This document shows, piece after piece, positions 36,871-51,650 of a DNA stretch of 64,000 nt. Position 1 is the first letter of the stretch; each line of letters starts with the position of its first letter. Under the pieces are notes generated by a model, which saw only the letters and a list, made by a program, of their open reading frames with translations, was not told where the DNA came from and made no database searches. The translations under genes and the position numbers were made by a program. This DNA is from Paracyclopina nana (lineage: Eukaryota; Arthropoda; Copepoda; Cyclopoida; Cyclopettidae), in contig JAGUCH010000004.1 in assembly GCA_019096065.1 (NCBI GenBank), forward strand, positions 2,542,001 to 2,606,000. The letters run 5' to 3'.

Positions 36871-39063
36871 TACTACTCATACTTACATTATCCAACTTTT
36901 TTCACGTGCCTAGCTGCAGCAGCAGCAGCAGCCCACTTTTGTGGAGAGAAAGTTTCTTTTGTGTGATTTTTGGTGGTAACTCCCCTACGACTTGAATTCA
37001 CCTCTTCTTTCTCTGCTGCGAAAAAGGTGGCAGCTAGGAAAAAGTTTTCATATTTATATTCTTATGAAGTCATCTCATATGTGTGTGTGTGTGTTGTTTG
37101 AAAATCAATACTTCTCAACCCCAGCTCGTGTCTTAGTTATTCAAAGTAGTTGTTGTGGCTGGAAAGCTGACAAGAAAACCTTTGTGTTTGATGCGAGTGC
37201 TCCTGCTAGAGATTTGCCAGGGCACAAAATGTCCCTAAAGTGCATTCCATTATGATTTGGCTGCAATCTTGCCAAAATTCGCTCTCACTTGGCATTTGCT
37301 ACAAGTGTCGTTGTTTTGATTTTTCGCTACTTAATCTGTCTCCTAGCATTGATTATTAAGCCAATTGTAGAGCATAGACCGCAAAATGCGGCTGAAATAT
37401 TCATGTGCTTGAATATTTGCCAATTTTCCCATTTTTGAAATCTCTCTCACGTCTCTTCAATTTTCCCAGGCGTGTGTGTGTTCAACTCTATCGGAAATTG
37501 GCCTTCAACTAATTTTGAATGGAAAATGGCATCAGTATTAAGTACAGCTGTAGCAATATAATGTAGTATCTCGATTTGATGGTAGTAGTCTCGTCTTGCC
37601 CTCGGGACATTGGTCTTGTTTATCCACTGCACTGTGAAAAAGGGGAGAAACCGGCCCAGTAGACACAAAAGAAGGAAGTTTCCTTTTTTCTCTTATTGAG
37701 TGGCTCTGGTGTTTCCTAGTGTGCCATGCCAGTGTATAGTGGCAACAATATCAATATTGCATGAACCAAGGACAGTCGAAGAAGAAGAAGGCTGAGTTCG
37801 AGTGCCAAAGCAATACGTGCGTACCTGGCAAATTGCCTTTGTTAAGCCTCGCATAAGCGCCTTATCTTGGCGCTAATTTAGTTCTGCGGACGACAGCCCA
37901 TTTCCAAATTAAAGTGTCTAATAACGAGACTCTAAATTAAGCATTTCATAAGGAGATTTCATGAAGAATGGGCAATTTTAATGGAAATTCGGAAAGGTGG
38001 CTTTTGTGCAAAATATGGCTTAATAGAAGCCAATTTTCGCGTGAGTGACTTGGAAAGCATCCTTTATGCACCTAGCTATATATATATATTTGGCATTTGG
38101 CGTAGGATTTCCTTACAAGCATTATGACTGTATTGTATACAACAGGAGAATCAGGATGTCAACTCGGGTTACTTTAAACCGAAATTAGCCGAGAGATAGG
38201 AATTAGACAGAGAGTATCAGAAAAGAGGCCATAATATTTATGCATTGCGGATGGATCTGTGGAAGTGCATTTGCAGTGCAAAGACTGCTGGCGTGACTGT
38301 TGAAGATAATAATGCACTCTCTGCCCTAGATAATGATTGCTGCTACAGTCAAAAGAGTCATAAATGAGCTGCTTAATCATCTATTAGAGATATGATTGGA
38401 GTAGTCGACTCTCGAGCAATTTAGGCCAATGAATGAAGAAGATATTGCTGCAGCTGATGATGAAAACTTCCAAAAATCAATCGAGGATTACACTTTTTGT
38501 AAAAGGTGACCTTTGGATGACATTTATTGCGAGGCTCTTGGTAGTGCAGTAATTACTAATTAATTGCCATTTTCCGACTCAGATCGTCCATCAATTGTAG
38601 CATTAGGAAGTTCCAGGCAACGTATTATAATATGGTATCTGGCCATATCATATTTCCATAGACATCAATGGTTTGTTTGGCATCAAAATCTCGATGCAAA
38701 AAGCCATCAGATGTCGTGGGTAAATTTGCATTTAGCTGCCTGTCTTGTTTATCCTCCCCGGAATTCTCAGGATTCCGAATGTGACAGCAGCAGTGGAGAT
38801 GCCATTTTCTGGCTTTTCTGTTCATTGAAAGATCAGGAAATGTTGTCCTACTTCTCCTCAGGCTCGTAAATAAATCCGAAGAAAGCACCTTGCTTTTCGA
38901 TCAGATTCTACTGCTTCGATACATCCAACCTCGTAAATCTGTGCTGTATCCACTTCTTCAACTCGATTCACAAATCGGCCCTTTTCCGTTTCACTTTCCG
39001 AGAAAAATGTATTGATAGTATTTTATGTACTTACTTCCTATTGCTTATTCCGCTCGTTAATAA

Positions 39064-39172
39064 TGCGCGCGTGAATGAAACGCGCGCCGAAAAAGAGCGC
39101 GCTTCATCACGCGCGCCCAAAGAGCGCGCGCTTCATTCACGCGTGCCCTAAAAGAGCGCGCTTAACGCTTAT
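39064..39172. repeat. GCGCGC-rich tandem and palindromic cluster
   Basis: About 110 bp of extreme CpG content in AT-rich DNA. AGAGCGCGC-TTCATTCACGCG units of roughly 27-31 bp repeat two and a half times, with an inverted half unit at the left (CGCGCGTGAATGAA). Alternating CG runs could adopt Z-DNA. Confidence 0.65.
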
Positions 39173-41513
39173 AAAAGCTTCTTCTTGAGCTATCTCAATT
39201 GCTCTAATGATGAACGTTAAGCTCCAAAGAGTAATCTTCCCTGGCAGGAAATTACCTTTCTGAGACTGCTAAAATGAGAGATCTTCTTTTTCCCTGGAAG
39301 CCTTATGTGTTGAGAAGAAAAGAGCTGGTCATGAAACTAATCATAGCACACATAATATAGGAAAACTAACCATGTGTGACTTGGCATCAAGATGAAATAA
39401 TAATGCTGTAGTCAATTATTCCTTTGATTTTGGATTACATGCAACTGCTTGCTATACAACGTTCTGTATTCGTTCTATAGTAAAAAAGTAAAGGCTTTTT
39501 TGGTTACATTTCTTTTGTTTTGTGAAAAGTATTTGAATTTCGTTTTCTTTAGTTAATTGCCGGTTTTTTAAAGATGTAGCTTGTGAATTTGCGTTTGCAG
39601 CTTTTTCTCGTTTTCTCATTCCAAATCCAAATTGCTTACTAAAAAGTTAGATGCAACACTACATGAAGGCACAGTGAGGTAAACTGCTTCATAAAAGTCG
39701 GCATATCAACTGAGCCGGAATGTGCAGCGACACCCTGGATTGCCGTAATACGAACTCTTTTTTGCAACAAAAGCAGAAAACAAACAAGCTCGGCTGGCTG
39801 CAGCACAAAATTGCAATTTGCAAGAGTCGTTAAAATGCCATACGAAGCTTTTTTCCTGAGCCAATTTTATCCCAGCTTCAAATATGGTCATCCAGGAAAC
39901 ACGTGAAATAAAGGAGTTTTGCTATAGCTTGCAAAATTATTACTTGATTCTCCAAAATAACGTCAACAAACAGCTGATCTTCCAAGTCAAGCTAGGGAGG
40001 AGACTTTTCCAATTTTGTGACCAGGACATGATTGCAAATTGTGCAGCTCCTCTCATTTTGCCCCCAATTTGCTCCTAAAGCAAACAAGAGGCCAGAGTAG
40101 TCGTGTGGACTCTTCTGAGCAGGAGCACAAGGGGCAATTTCTTGTCTAAACTCAACCAAATGTTTGGTTTACCTGTGCACGAGTTTCAATGTGCATGTTT
40201 GTACAGATATACATGTTTGAGCATACATGTGTGATTTTTACATGTCTGGCTCCCATAGTGGATATTATTGACCTAGACCTCGTGACCGAAAAAAACAAAA
40301 TTGTCGTCCCATCTTTTTTGTTGACATGCTTATTTCTTTGGTGTATGACACGAGTGGAATAGCAATGCAGTGACGAACAATAATTTCTATTGGGCTCGTG
40401 CATGCCAGCAATAAAACAGAGCATTAATTGTGTTCTCTGCTGAGGGAAAAAACATACTGCGAGGGCTCGTTGGCACTCTAAAGAACGGCCGTTTTTTACC
40501 CATGCTTTAAACATGCCTTGGAATTAGTTTTATGCTTTTATTGCCGCAGAATCGGGTGATTTTCCTAAGTGCTTCCTTGGCATTTAGCTAATAAGTTGGA
40601 AAAAGCAATGGACTTTGTTGCTAGCCGAGCAGCTGCTTATTGCACTCAAGTGAATCCATTACAGCTCAATTTCTGGATTTTTCATGTGTCATCATGCCCA
40701 GTGTGCGCACTAGTAAAGCTGCAATGCAGTAATTTTTTTTTCGACATCCACCCTTGACAGTGGTGGCAAAAAGTGTGCTCTAGCTGGTTCAAAGAACCCT
40801 GCTATTGTTACATGCCTCAATTTGGCTGTATAAGAAGAATCTCCTCGTCTTGCTGAGCTGCAGAGCTGGGGAGGAAGAAAATGGTCAAAAGAGTTCTGGG
40901 TAATTTCTTATGGTTCTCGGTTTTTGCTGACAATTGACAAAACGTCTCCTCTGATCTGGTTCTTATGGAAGTCCCCAGAGCTGGCTTTCCCTCAGAGCAT
41001 TCCCAAGGTGCCAAAGTGGCACATTCTCAGTGAAAAAGAAGCCACGGGGAGAAGACAGCCTAGAATACCTCGGCTATAGGACAAACACATTGATTATAAT
41101 TGTTTACCAAATTCACCATAGGATAATTCATGCCATTTGCTATATTTTGATCAGAGTTGGTTGGGAATGCCCTTGGGACCTCCTACAAGCTCTACATTTT
41201 AGTTGCTACAGAGTGACTCTACATTGTGACACTCTCAGGGTGGTCCAGCAATTGAGTAGGTCATGCTATCCATAAAAACAAAATGAAGATCTTTTCTAGA
41301 GGGAACATTATTTTATTGCTTTCTTCTTTTACTGCCATTACTACGGCGCGCAGATGTGCATGAGTTCAAATATGCTTGCTTCATTTTTACTCTGCGGAAA
41401 TTCCCGAGCTGACATTGTTTTACTTTGCTCCAACAACAAAGATTGATGATACGCAAGTTTTGCTTATATTGCATGTAAGCTCTCAGCTGAACTTTTAGGC
41501 AGTGTACGCGCAC

Positions 41514-41665
41514 GCGCGACAGCTGAATCAAAACAAAGGAGAGTGCACGCGCGACAGCTGAATCAAAACAAAGGAGAGTGCACGCGCGACAACTGAATCC
41601 AAACAAAAGAGAGCGCGCGCGCGACAGCTGAATCAAAACAAAAGAGAACGCAGGCGCGACAGCTG
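41514..41665. repeat. 35-bp minisatellite, about 4.3 copies
   Basis: Unit starts GCGCGACAGCTGAATCAAAA and continues to AGAGTGCAC. Copies begin at 41514, 41549, 41584, 41619 and 41654, exactly 35 bp apart. Each full unit carries CAGCTG, except one with CAACTG. Confidence 0.9.
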
Positions 41666-44600
41666 ATCATAGAATGTAACATCGTTAGTACAGATGTGAA
41701 AACATTTGTCCATGGTGATGGTCAGAAAAGATGCATTTATCTTCAGGTTGTGTGGAAGTTGCTGTGGCCGGCCAAGTCAGCAATATGCTTCCATCTCGGT
41801 TCTCTTGCATTTGTAGATCTTTACTTTGCTGCTGTTCCCTTGCGGATAGGGAAGCGTTAGACCAAGGAGAACTTCGTTAATTGGAAGTGGCAATGTTACA
41901 CCATTTGCCTTAAGCCTTCTTCCACTATTTTTATTTTTTTGCTGTTGCAGACTCCGCCCCAACAAGAGAGTCGTAGTGCAGAAGAAGTGCTCCTAAACTT
42001 AGATTGAAATCCCGAAACTTTTTTTGGCAGGATTTTATGCTGCAATTAATTTATGGCTCCCCTGATGGCTTTGGCTTTCATTTTCTCCGTGCTAGGTTTA
42101 AACTGTGTGCAGTTTTTATGCAAATATACAACGGAAATGGAGCAATTGCCACCTACCTTTGCGCTACTGCACAATTGCGACGAGGGCGACATTTACTGCA
42201 GATTTTCACGCTCAAGACCTTTGTTACAATACTCCTTCATATAATATTGATGCATATGTAGCAAGGAAAATCGATGGTACTGCTCAGATAATTTAGTGCA
42301 TTGTTCGGGTCTGGCATTTTATTAGAGCACATAAATTGTCCAATTTTTTAAAACGCCAAAACACACCAACTCAATTAAAATCAATTTTTCCCTAGAGACC
42401 AGGAAGTTGGGATCTGCTAAGTTACGAGGTCGATTTTCAGCTGCTGCACATATCGTATATTCAGTATTGACCTTTTGGCCAAAAATATTGGAGAGTAGGG
42501 GAATTCATCATTTAACGACTTTTGCCTCCAGATGTTGATATTACTACTTGGGTGCCAAGCAGACGCGGAAAAATTCAAAATTCCTCACATATGGTGACAT
42601 CAATGTGATAAATACCTGACATTTCTCCTCCTTTTTTCTAGGTAAGGCATTTCTGCAAAGATAAGGTGTTTACCCCCATGTGCGGCTATGTTATAGGGAA
42701 TTCTTATCACTATACCAGCCAGTGTATTAAAGGCAATAGGAAAGACACCGGATCTCGCACATGCTTTGTTCTTCTCTAGTTACACTCTGAGCATTCGAGT
42801 TGACTTTTATACTAGCAAAAAAAGAAGACTTATCAAACTTGCCCTGTTGCTACTGTCTCCCCAAGGCCAATGTAATTGCATCGTAGCTAGTAGATTTCAA
42901 CAGCAAAAAAGTGAGCCATAAAAAAGGGAAGCGATGAAAAAGCAAAGCTTGCGTAGTAAAAAGCTAGTGCTAATGATCACTGTCGTTTTTCTTAGCTATA
43001 ACGTCTGTCTGAGTTGAAAACTGCTGACTATAATACATAGCTGTAAAGGCTCAACTTGCAAACTACTTCATGAATAAATTTGGGCCTTTTCTGAATAGTG
43101 TCGTCGGACATGTTTATGAGGCCATTTTCATTCTTGTTTATGTAAAGGATTTGTCACGAGCCAGCAAGAGTGACCAGGAGAGCTAAATAAGCTGCTGCCC
43201 TGGACAAGTTTTGCCTTTGAGCAGCACCTCTCCATCTCCACATACAGAGTTGCTCTGTAAGCAATTTCCTCTGGAGAGAAACCCCTTTTTAATTGGTTTA
43301 TCTGCGGCGGAGGTTGCGTGAGTCATCTCAGATGTTGCGCGGTCAGTGCGCCAGTGTCCCGACGTCACTGTTCAGAAAAGGCCAAAATTGAAGATTTCTA
43401 AACCTACTAGCACAAAGTAACGGAAAAAAGAACTTTTTATAGATTTGACTAGAGATTTTCGTAAGCAAATTCCTCTGAATCTAGGTCTTTAGTAATCAAT
43501 TTCTCTTCAGAGGTTGCGTGAGTCATCTCAAATGCTGCGCAGCCAGTCCGCGTAAATGCCTATTTGTAAAGCCATTTTCAGTTCTTTTTCCGTTGTGCTT
43601 GAAGGTTTAAAAACGGCGGGAATCTTGTGCGTAGGAGTAATTGCATTTTTTGCCCTGCAGCAGTTTTGGCAGCTTGATTCCTAATCCGATTTGGAGCTCC
43701 CGTTTTTACAAGTGTCAAATTGGATGTCAAAATAGAGTGTAGCAGCGGGCCACAGATATAGATATATCTTATATATGAGTGGGGTTTTCGCACCGTGGGG
43801 AAAAAGGCTGCGAAACTTTTCATCTGTATAGCAGTAGTGGCAAAACCACTTTGGAACAAATCCAAATTCTCCTCCCTTTTTTTGGGTGAGCAACTTTCGC
43901 TTCTTCTTCTTCTTTTCGTGATTCTCACATGGTTGGCATGGAAAGAGGAGCTGGCTATAACAAAAGTTTTTTCCTGATTAAAGTCAGGAGCTGAAGCCTC
44001 GATTTTTCAAACTTTCCTCACTGTATATCATAGCTTGCTCATTAATTGATTACATTTTGAGCCTTGAAAATTGCAGAATATCTTTATATATGCCACAGTG
44101 TGAAACCGCACACATTGCGTCAAAACTAGCCCAAATCTCTGCTGGAGCAACGACGTTTTCATCCAGTATACACACATCTTTCTACCGCAACCGGATCATC
44201 GCCTACACATACTATATATATGTATATGGATCTTTTGCACAGCGCAGGAAGAATTCACTGCTCTGCAGCGAATTTAGCATATCTCTATGAGTATGTATAT
44301 TTATGCGAGGTTTGTGAAACAACTTGAACTCCTCTTCAGCAGTGAGGGCAGCTGCTGTATTGCATTTCGAGCCCAACAAAGCCTCGTGGAGAAGTTAAAA
44401 GTGGGCAAAGTTCAGCTAAACTTGAAAGGGCTAAGTGGTTGCATCACAAGTTGGCATTTATTAAGATGATGAGCCTTGTTTATGCAGATCGTCACAGCAT
44501 AATATGAGGTGGCCTCAAAACCTGCTTTCACTTTTTAGCATCGAAAAAAGGCAACCTTTTGTTCTAATTGTTATTATTCAGGTTTTTTTTGGCGCCACTT

Positions 44601-45064
44601 CAGACCCACAAAAGCTGGCACCAAACCCTAAATTGATGCCTTGAAAACTTAACTTGTTAGGCTTGTATTTGTATGCTATGGTGGCTAAATTCCACTTTTT
44701 GTGCTGTGCGCAAAATTGAAATGGAAGGGAGGCAATTTTTCGGTGCTCCTAATGGGAACAATGAAAATGCCTTTCTATAATATGAGAATTCAAAGGGGCT
44801 CTCTCGGTGGAAATTAAATGGTGAAAGCAAAAGTTATCTGGAAGCCTCAGGCTCGGTTTCTGCATAAATGAGAATTCTTGCTGCGATGGTGACTTGGGTC
44901 AGAGAACGTATTTTTGGCACTATCATTGTCCCTCTATACTAGATGAAGGTTGGAGTGGGCTAACAAGCCTAACAATTATCTGGGCAAACTTTGATAATGA
45001 GCACGATCTGAATTCGGTGCACATATCCTAATTGCCATAGGAAAAGGTACGTAAGAAAGTCACT

Positions 45065-45348
45065 CCCAACCAGACATTTTCCCAAGTTTTCTGAAAGTTA
45101 TTGTAACGTGTTAGCACTCCTTCGTTTTACCCAGGTTGAGTTTATGTCGTTTTGTAACAGTAACTTCCGTACCACCTATGAAAAAATTTGAGAAAAATCG
45201 AATGTGACACGGAAAATTTGTATTTTCGATTTTACTTAGGTGTCAAGGTAATTAATGTTACATAACGACTTGAACTCAATGTTGATAAAACGTTTAAGTT
45301 TCACTGAGGGTTTTTTTGCCGTATGAGGGCCCAGAATTTCTGGTTGGG
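45065..45348. mobile_element. 284-bp MITE with CCCAACCAGA ends, copy 2
   Basis: Reverse-orientation relative of 36586-36870 over its whole length, with scattered substitutions. No clear target duplication is visible at this copy. Confidence 0.75.
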
Positions 45349-47631
45349 CTGTTTGTCTTCTTGCAGAGCAACTCTCAATTTGTATTGATGTTGCTAATGA
45401 GCTCTGATTATATATCCAAAGATCTCCTCATTTTCTCTAGTTTTACACCATGTAAGTATATTGACTTGCCGTGAGGGTGTGAGAGATCAAGACCAATGAG
45501 ATAGAAATTCAGCCATTTACTGGGCCAATAAATTGGCAAAGTTTTGGCACCATCCACTCAATTGGTGGAATGCAGGAAAAACAATTTGAATTTGGGGCCA
45601 TTCAAAGTGGCTTTCTCTTGTGAGGAGCATAAAAACGTAACTGCAATATTATACCATTACAAAAGTGTACCATTATTGTTATTATACTACGTGAGTGATT
45701 TATGCTGGGCAATAATCCGGTTGCTCCGCTCTAAATGGCTTCTTTTGGCCGGATACAATTGTAGGAATCTGGTAGCTCCCACAATGCAATTTTTTCTCCA
45801 GATTTTTTGCCATTTGTAAACTGGATGGATCGGGTTTTGTGTCCACCCTGTGCGAGTGTGAATTGTACCCGAGAAACGTAATTGATTGCATGCCCTGAGT
45901 GCGCAGGTGCTTTTTTTCCCTTGGATAGGATTATGAAAGGAGCTTGTGCTGGTGTTCAGTGGGTTTTTTCCTTACATGAAACTTGAGAATGGGGATTTTT
46001 TGCGTTGGCTAGGCTCATTCTTCAACCACGTGGGCCCAAGGTGAGGAAAGTTATGATGCCCTTTTTGCCCACGCAGCTACACCCCAAAGAGTCCAGTTAT
46101 TACGAGAGCCATGATCAGAAAGGCCTAGTTGGCTTTTTGGCTGGTGAGCACTTAGCTCCAATTTCAAACTGTCCATGGCTGGCAAATTGAAAGCCAAGTG
46201 AGGAAGATCCTCGTTCGGACTTAATGTTTGTGGAAGTAGGTCAGCCTCTCACTCTAGCTGAGCCCTCACACCCTACCAGAATGTCGTGCGCGCGTGAGTC
46301 GAGGTGAGCCAAAAATAGACATCAAAACTGGGATTCAATCCAAGGCCTGGCTTGCTTGGAAGTATCACTTTCTGTAATTTCAGCAAAAGATCAAAGAGAG
46401 CTCTATCTAGTTAGCAAAAATGGCATTATATACTAGCAGAGGCTAATTGCGTCAACAAGAGACTCTCTCCTTTCTTGGAATTTCCCAAAGCTGCCAAAAT
46501 AAGAAGTCATGATCACAATCATCAATGGCTTTCTAAAGTTTCAAAATCAAGCTTTTGAGCTCCCCAAAAAAAGAGATTGACCACTATAAGCTGTAGTAGA
46601 AGCAGAAGAAGGGTCACAATTAGGATTCAAAGTTGGTATTCCTATTTGCATGCAAACATGCTAGAAAGCAGCCATTTTTGAAAGTCCCAAGGGACGGATT
46701 TGGCTTTCTTTGTTCCTATCTCAGCCAAACAGATACTTGGACCATGCTATAGCCGAATATAACTTGTTAGCCTTTGAGTACATGATGCAACAGCACAATT
46801 TTAACAAGCAGCTATGCTATCCGAGAGATAGGCTTTTTGTGCTCAGTATCCTTGAGCATGCTCGTGATTTTTATGGCCAAATATTCTACAGTGAACAGTA
46901 CAACTCAGTTTCCCCTGGAGGTCCGTGAAAGCTCATGATTAGCAAAAAATCCTCTGTTTTTTTGCCTCTGGATTTGCTGCTCCTGCTGCATTTTTTCGTG
47001 CCTGGCCAGACTCTTTCCTTTTTTTGGTTGTAGGCTAATACCACTATATGCGGTTATCATTATGTGATCTTTTTATGTAGGCGCGTGCATATACATATAG
47101 TACGATATGCAGTCAGAAAAAAGAGCCATTTTCTTATCCTATGGAGACACAATGGTCAAAACTCCACTTTTGCAACAATGTGGCCAAGATTGCTTGCGAA
47201 GCACAAAACTTTGCGCATGAAAAAATTAATGCCGTATATGCTGGCTTTTTTGCATAAGCCCGCCTTCCTAATAATCTGGCTATTTTCTTGCATATCGCAT
47301 AGGAGCAGCAGAAAAAGTGGGCGGAAAAGTAGCTATCCAATTTGAATATCTTTTTCAAGCTTGACTTTGAGAAATGGTTTGAGATGAACTTGCAAAAACT
47401 TCTTCTTCCTCTTCTCCACTTTTTTACACCCTTTCACTGCGGGGAAAAAGTGCGAAAGTGGCGCCACTGACAATATGCGGCCACTCCTGTAAACATTTTC
47501 GGTATATCGGTATTGGTAAAAATATTGACTTTGGTAAAGTGAAAATTGGTGCAAACTTCTTCTTCATCTTCTTGGACTCGGAAAATTAAGTGTGTATATG
47601 AATGTGCGAGTAGCGTGGCCATGAGCGCAGG

Positions 47632-48760
47632 GAAATGTAACAATACTGTCCTGATGACGAGTCCATATAGGGTTTTTCGCTCATGAGTAGTCAAATGAAA
47701 GATCACCGAGTGGCGAAGCCACGAGTGATCTGGAATTTTACTCCGAATGAGCGAAAAACCCTATTTGGACGAGTCATCAGGACAGTATTGACATTTTTGT
47801 CAGCTTCGTGACGGTTAAAAGTCTTAATACTACTTTTGAATGCTAAAAAATTATCAATTTAATCAAGAAATTAGCCTAAAAAAAGACAGCTCGGTTGCAG
47901 GTAAAACTTTGCGGTCAATCGCGCACGCGTATCTCCAGCTAGAGCTCAGCACTTGCAGAATAACCAGATATTTTGAGTAATTTTTAGCCAGAATTTTTCC
48001 CTAGCCAGCCCGTGCTAAGCAATTTTGTTCGCTAATGGCTGTCTTAAGAGTAGTTGAGTGACAATACCTTATTTGTTCCGCCGAGATGCTACTGTTTCAA
48101 GAAAGGTTTAACTAACTGAGCCCAAGATGATCTAACCAAATCTGAGCCAAGCAATTTTCTTTTGCAGAATTTTAAATAAAAATGCGACTAAAATGGTGAA
48201 AATGAAAGCTTGTGTTAGGAATTGCCCAACTATGATGATTTTTAGTTATATGCTCCTATTTCATTAAAGAAATTAAGTCATTTTTTATCGAAAACAAGCA
48301 ATTTTTTGGCAAGAATAAGTTGGCTCGTTTCATCTAAATCATAATTCCGACCCACACTTATATAATTTCCATCTACGCGCTGAGATCGCAAAATAGCTTG
48401 TCTCTTTACGTGATGCAAAATCTTTTGGAATTGTTTTGAAGGCTTCTTAAACCGCAATGTAATTGGTTTTTAGTATGCCATAAAGTTCACATAAATAAGT
48501 GTGTTGTGATAGTGCAATGGCAGAGTGCAGATTTTTCACTCAGCAGACCTAGGTTCGAATCCCGGTCAAGTCTTTTTTTAATTGAAGAAGAACTCTCAAG
48601 TTGCCAACCGTACAATAATGGAAATTATTTCTTCACATGTGATGAAAAAAGTCATTATTGTACGGTAGATGCGAGCGCACGCCAAATCTCAGCAAAATAT
48701 AGGGATTTTCACTTCACTGCCGTATGTAGTGAACCCACCGCCAAGTTGACAAAAATGTCA
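47632..48760 (+). mobile_element. Composite repeat, copy B
   Basis: Palindrome 47641-47790, then about 700 bp, then a tRNA-like segment (48505-48569) with a good B-box GGTTCGAATCCCGG, then the tail with the CCGTACAATAATG hairpin, ending TTGACAAAAATGTCAATT. It is longer than copies A and C because of extra sequence between palindrome and tRNA-like part (about 47950-48480). Confidence 0.75.
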
Positions 48761-51650
48761 ATTATAAAAATGCAGTGTATTTTATAGGCATATACGCAGT
48801 TGGAGTAGGTAGAAAAAGCATGACATGATTGAAAATCGATTGAGCCAATTTGGTCCTTTGTTCCTCTTCTTCTTTCATGTCCAAGACCGAAATTCCGACT
48901 TTTTGAAACTTGTGATACATAACAGGTAGATGCTTTTTTGCAGAATGTTTGTGAAGTTTGAGTGTGTTGTTGGTTCTACCTTGAATATTTGTTCAGCTGT
49001 TTCGCAATATGGTCAGGTTTTTTAAGCTAGCTCCCTTTTTTGAAGAGCACTTCCAATTCCTCCCTCTTATGGAAGGGCATCACAGTAAACTCTAAATTAT
49101 CTTTATACAATTGAACTGTAATAATAAGAGCCCAAGGAAAAAACACCACCTTTTAAAAAGCAATTCCAGAATAATTGCACCTGTGGGCTCTATGGTATAT
49201 ATATTAGGTGTAACACATGTCCTCTCGCGTTTTAAAGAAGAAGCTAATTTATGGCTTAAAAGTAGATTAACGGGAGTTGCTCGGCGTGTATAGTAGTATA
49301 TACCAACTGAGCCATAATCACTCTATTCATAAATCAAGCTGGAAAGCCTTTTTCCCGAATTCCAACTCACTTTATTGCATTCCGGCAAAAGCTGCCCCAA
49401 AACGAGTGCCTCGGTGTCCACGCAGATTTGACAAGTTTTTCTTGAAAAAATGTGCATCGATTCCCTGCATTTTTGGCATTTTTGGCAAAATCCAATCTGG
49501 CTCTACTAGGCTTTTAATATCGAGGCCCGATAAAAAGAGAGCCTTGGAATATGATGACAAGCATCATCGTTATTTAACCTAGCTCCTCCTTTATTATTGG
49601 TAATTCGGTTTGCTCAGCTTTCCAGCGCATATTAATTCAATTTCCACCTCTTTTTCCTTGATGCGCAATACATCTGTGTATCTTACGTTGAAAATTAGCC
49701 CTGTCACTCAACGAGCGTAGTATTCTTGAACAAAAATGCGTGATGACCTTCTCGTGATTGATCTTTGATCATTGCACTTATTGTGTGACACCCCCTCATG
49801 GCTCGAGGCAATTAATGCTGCATTGCATGTTGTAATCGACCCAGAAAGCAAAAAGATGACGATGGCACTCGAAGAAAGCCCTCAAGAAAGAATGGCTGTT
49901 TGAAAGTTTCACATATCATAGTACAGCATATGCGGCAGCACGTGGCATCATGGTCAAGAAGTGTAAGGCGCAGGCCAACGGAAAAATAAGGATGATGAAT
50001 GGTTTTTGCACTCATAACCACTCGCCGTCGTTTCTGCCCAGTGTTATATGGTGGAATGCATCATTATGCTATACAGCATTTCATAGAGGAGAGAAGTAGC
50101 ACCAAGCAAACATTCCAGCTTTCTAGTTGGGTTGCTGCTGGCGCTGTCAGACCTTTTGCCTACATCTAGGATGAAAAAAGTAACTGACCTCAAAAGGAAA
50201 TAAATTGCTGTCAAAATCAGTGGGAAATGCTGCATTTATACCATATATGGAAAGCCTTCGGTCTGCTTGAAGCTGTTGATATTCTTGCAATGACACACAG
50301 TTGCCTCTCTAATGATGGCTGACACTCACAATTAAGTGCTGCCATTGTGTAATGCAAAATTGTTCTTCAGAATAGGATATCTAGCATATAAGTGAAGCCA
50401 TTATTGTGTTGTCACACTTTTGGCAATGCCATTATAGACTAGAGCAGATGGTGCCCAAAGGGTGCAGTATATATAGAGATAGAGAGCTCTGATAATAAAA
50501 GTCGACTCTTATGGACTGACAGGTGATGTGAGATGATCCTCTGCACTGATAATAATAGGCTTGCTTGCCTCACAGCTCCAGCCAGCTGGAAAGCCAGCAA
50601 AAAAGCAAAATCTCATAATTGGATGGAGAAAGCATGCCTAGTTGTTGTACAACAGCCACCAATTTGGGCTGCCAATCCAAATGTTTGTTTTGCCTTGCAA
50701 AAATAGCTGCAGTGGCTCTAATTTTTCATTATGTGAATGGTGGTAGTGCCTTATAAACATACCAGTTGAAAGCAAGCATAATTAATCAGCATGCTTTTTT
50801 TGGTGCTCCAGACTTGTTAGACTTTGTGACAATGTAACCCTACTGCATTGCAAAAGCCATTAGGCTGATCCTTGAGTGCAATGGCAGCACAGTAGTAGAT
50901 TTGATGCACCTTCGTGTGAAATGTAGAGCTCATTTGAGAATCAGCTCACGTTTCTCAAGGAATGGTTGTAGGATTGGCAAAGGAAGAGAAAACCTCGATA
51001 TTTTTCACACATGCATTTCCACCAGGCAAACCAGTGACACCTATACTTGGCCAACGTAAGCCCAATAAGAAAGTGGCCTATTTATCAATTGCGGCCTCCA
51101 CTCGATGTATTCAAAGTGTATTTGCATGGCAAGCTTTAAGCTGCTGCTTCTGCACCATGTAAAAGACAATGCTTGAGAGAGTATTTAGGCCATTCGACAA
51201 AAGGCCACACAAAGGCCACAGAGAGGAGCATTTACGACAGCCTTTAAAGTTTCTTTGCTGAAAAATGATCTCACATGTGGGCAAATGGAAAAAACCGTAG
51301 TAAACTGGTTGGGACGTCCTCAGTAATTAGTAGTACGCACCAGGATTTGTCCATTAGCCAATGGCTTTTACTTAATGCTTCTACTCATGCGAAGGAGCAG
51401 AGATAGGAGCAGCAACTGGGGAAAAAGCAACCATGATTTGCATTAGAAAGCAGTTTGTCGTTCAAACGACTTTCAGCCACTGAAGCAAAGTTGGCCAGGA
51501 TTTTTAAAAGCCAAGGCCTAATTCGGGGCTATACAGTACTATATCTGCCGCCTCATCTTCATACTTTACTCAATGTCTAATGCCCTTAGTAAATCGATAT
51601 CTCGCACGTGAGGGTTGCTTCCTATGAATTTCAGCCTTACCAACTGAGAG

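Noticed and set aside
47641-47790. CTGATGAC inside the palindromes suggests a hammerhead ribozyme
   Set aside because: The required GAAA box and stem III do not follow a stem II of proper length on either strand; the arms simply pair with each other along the whole palindrome.
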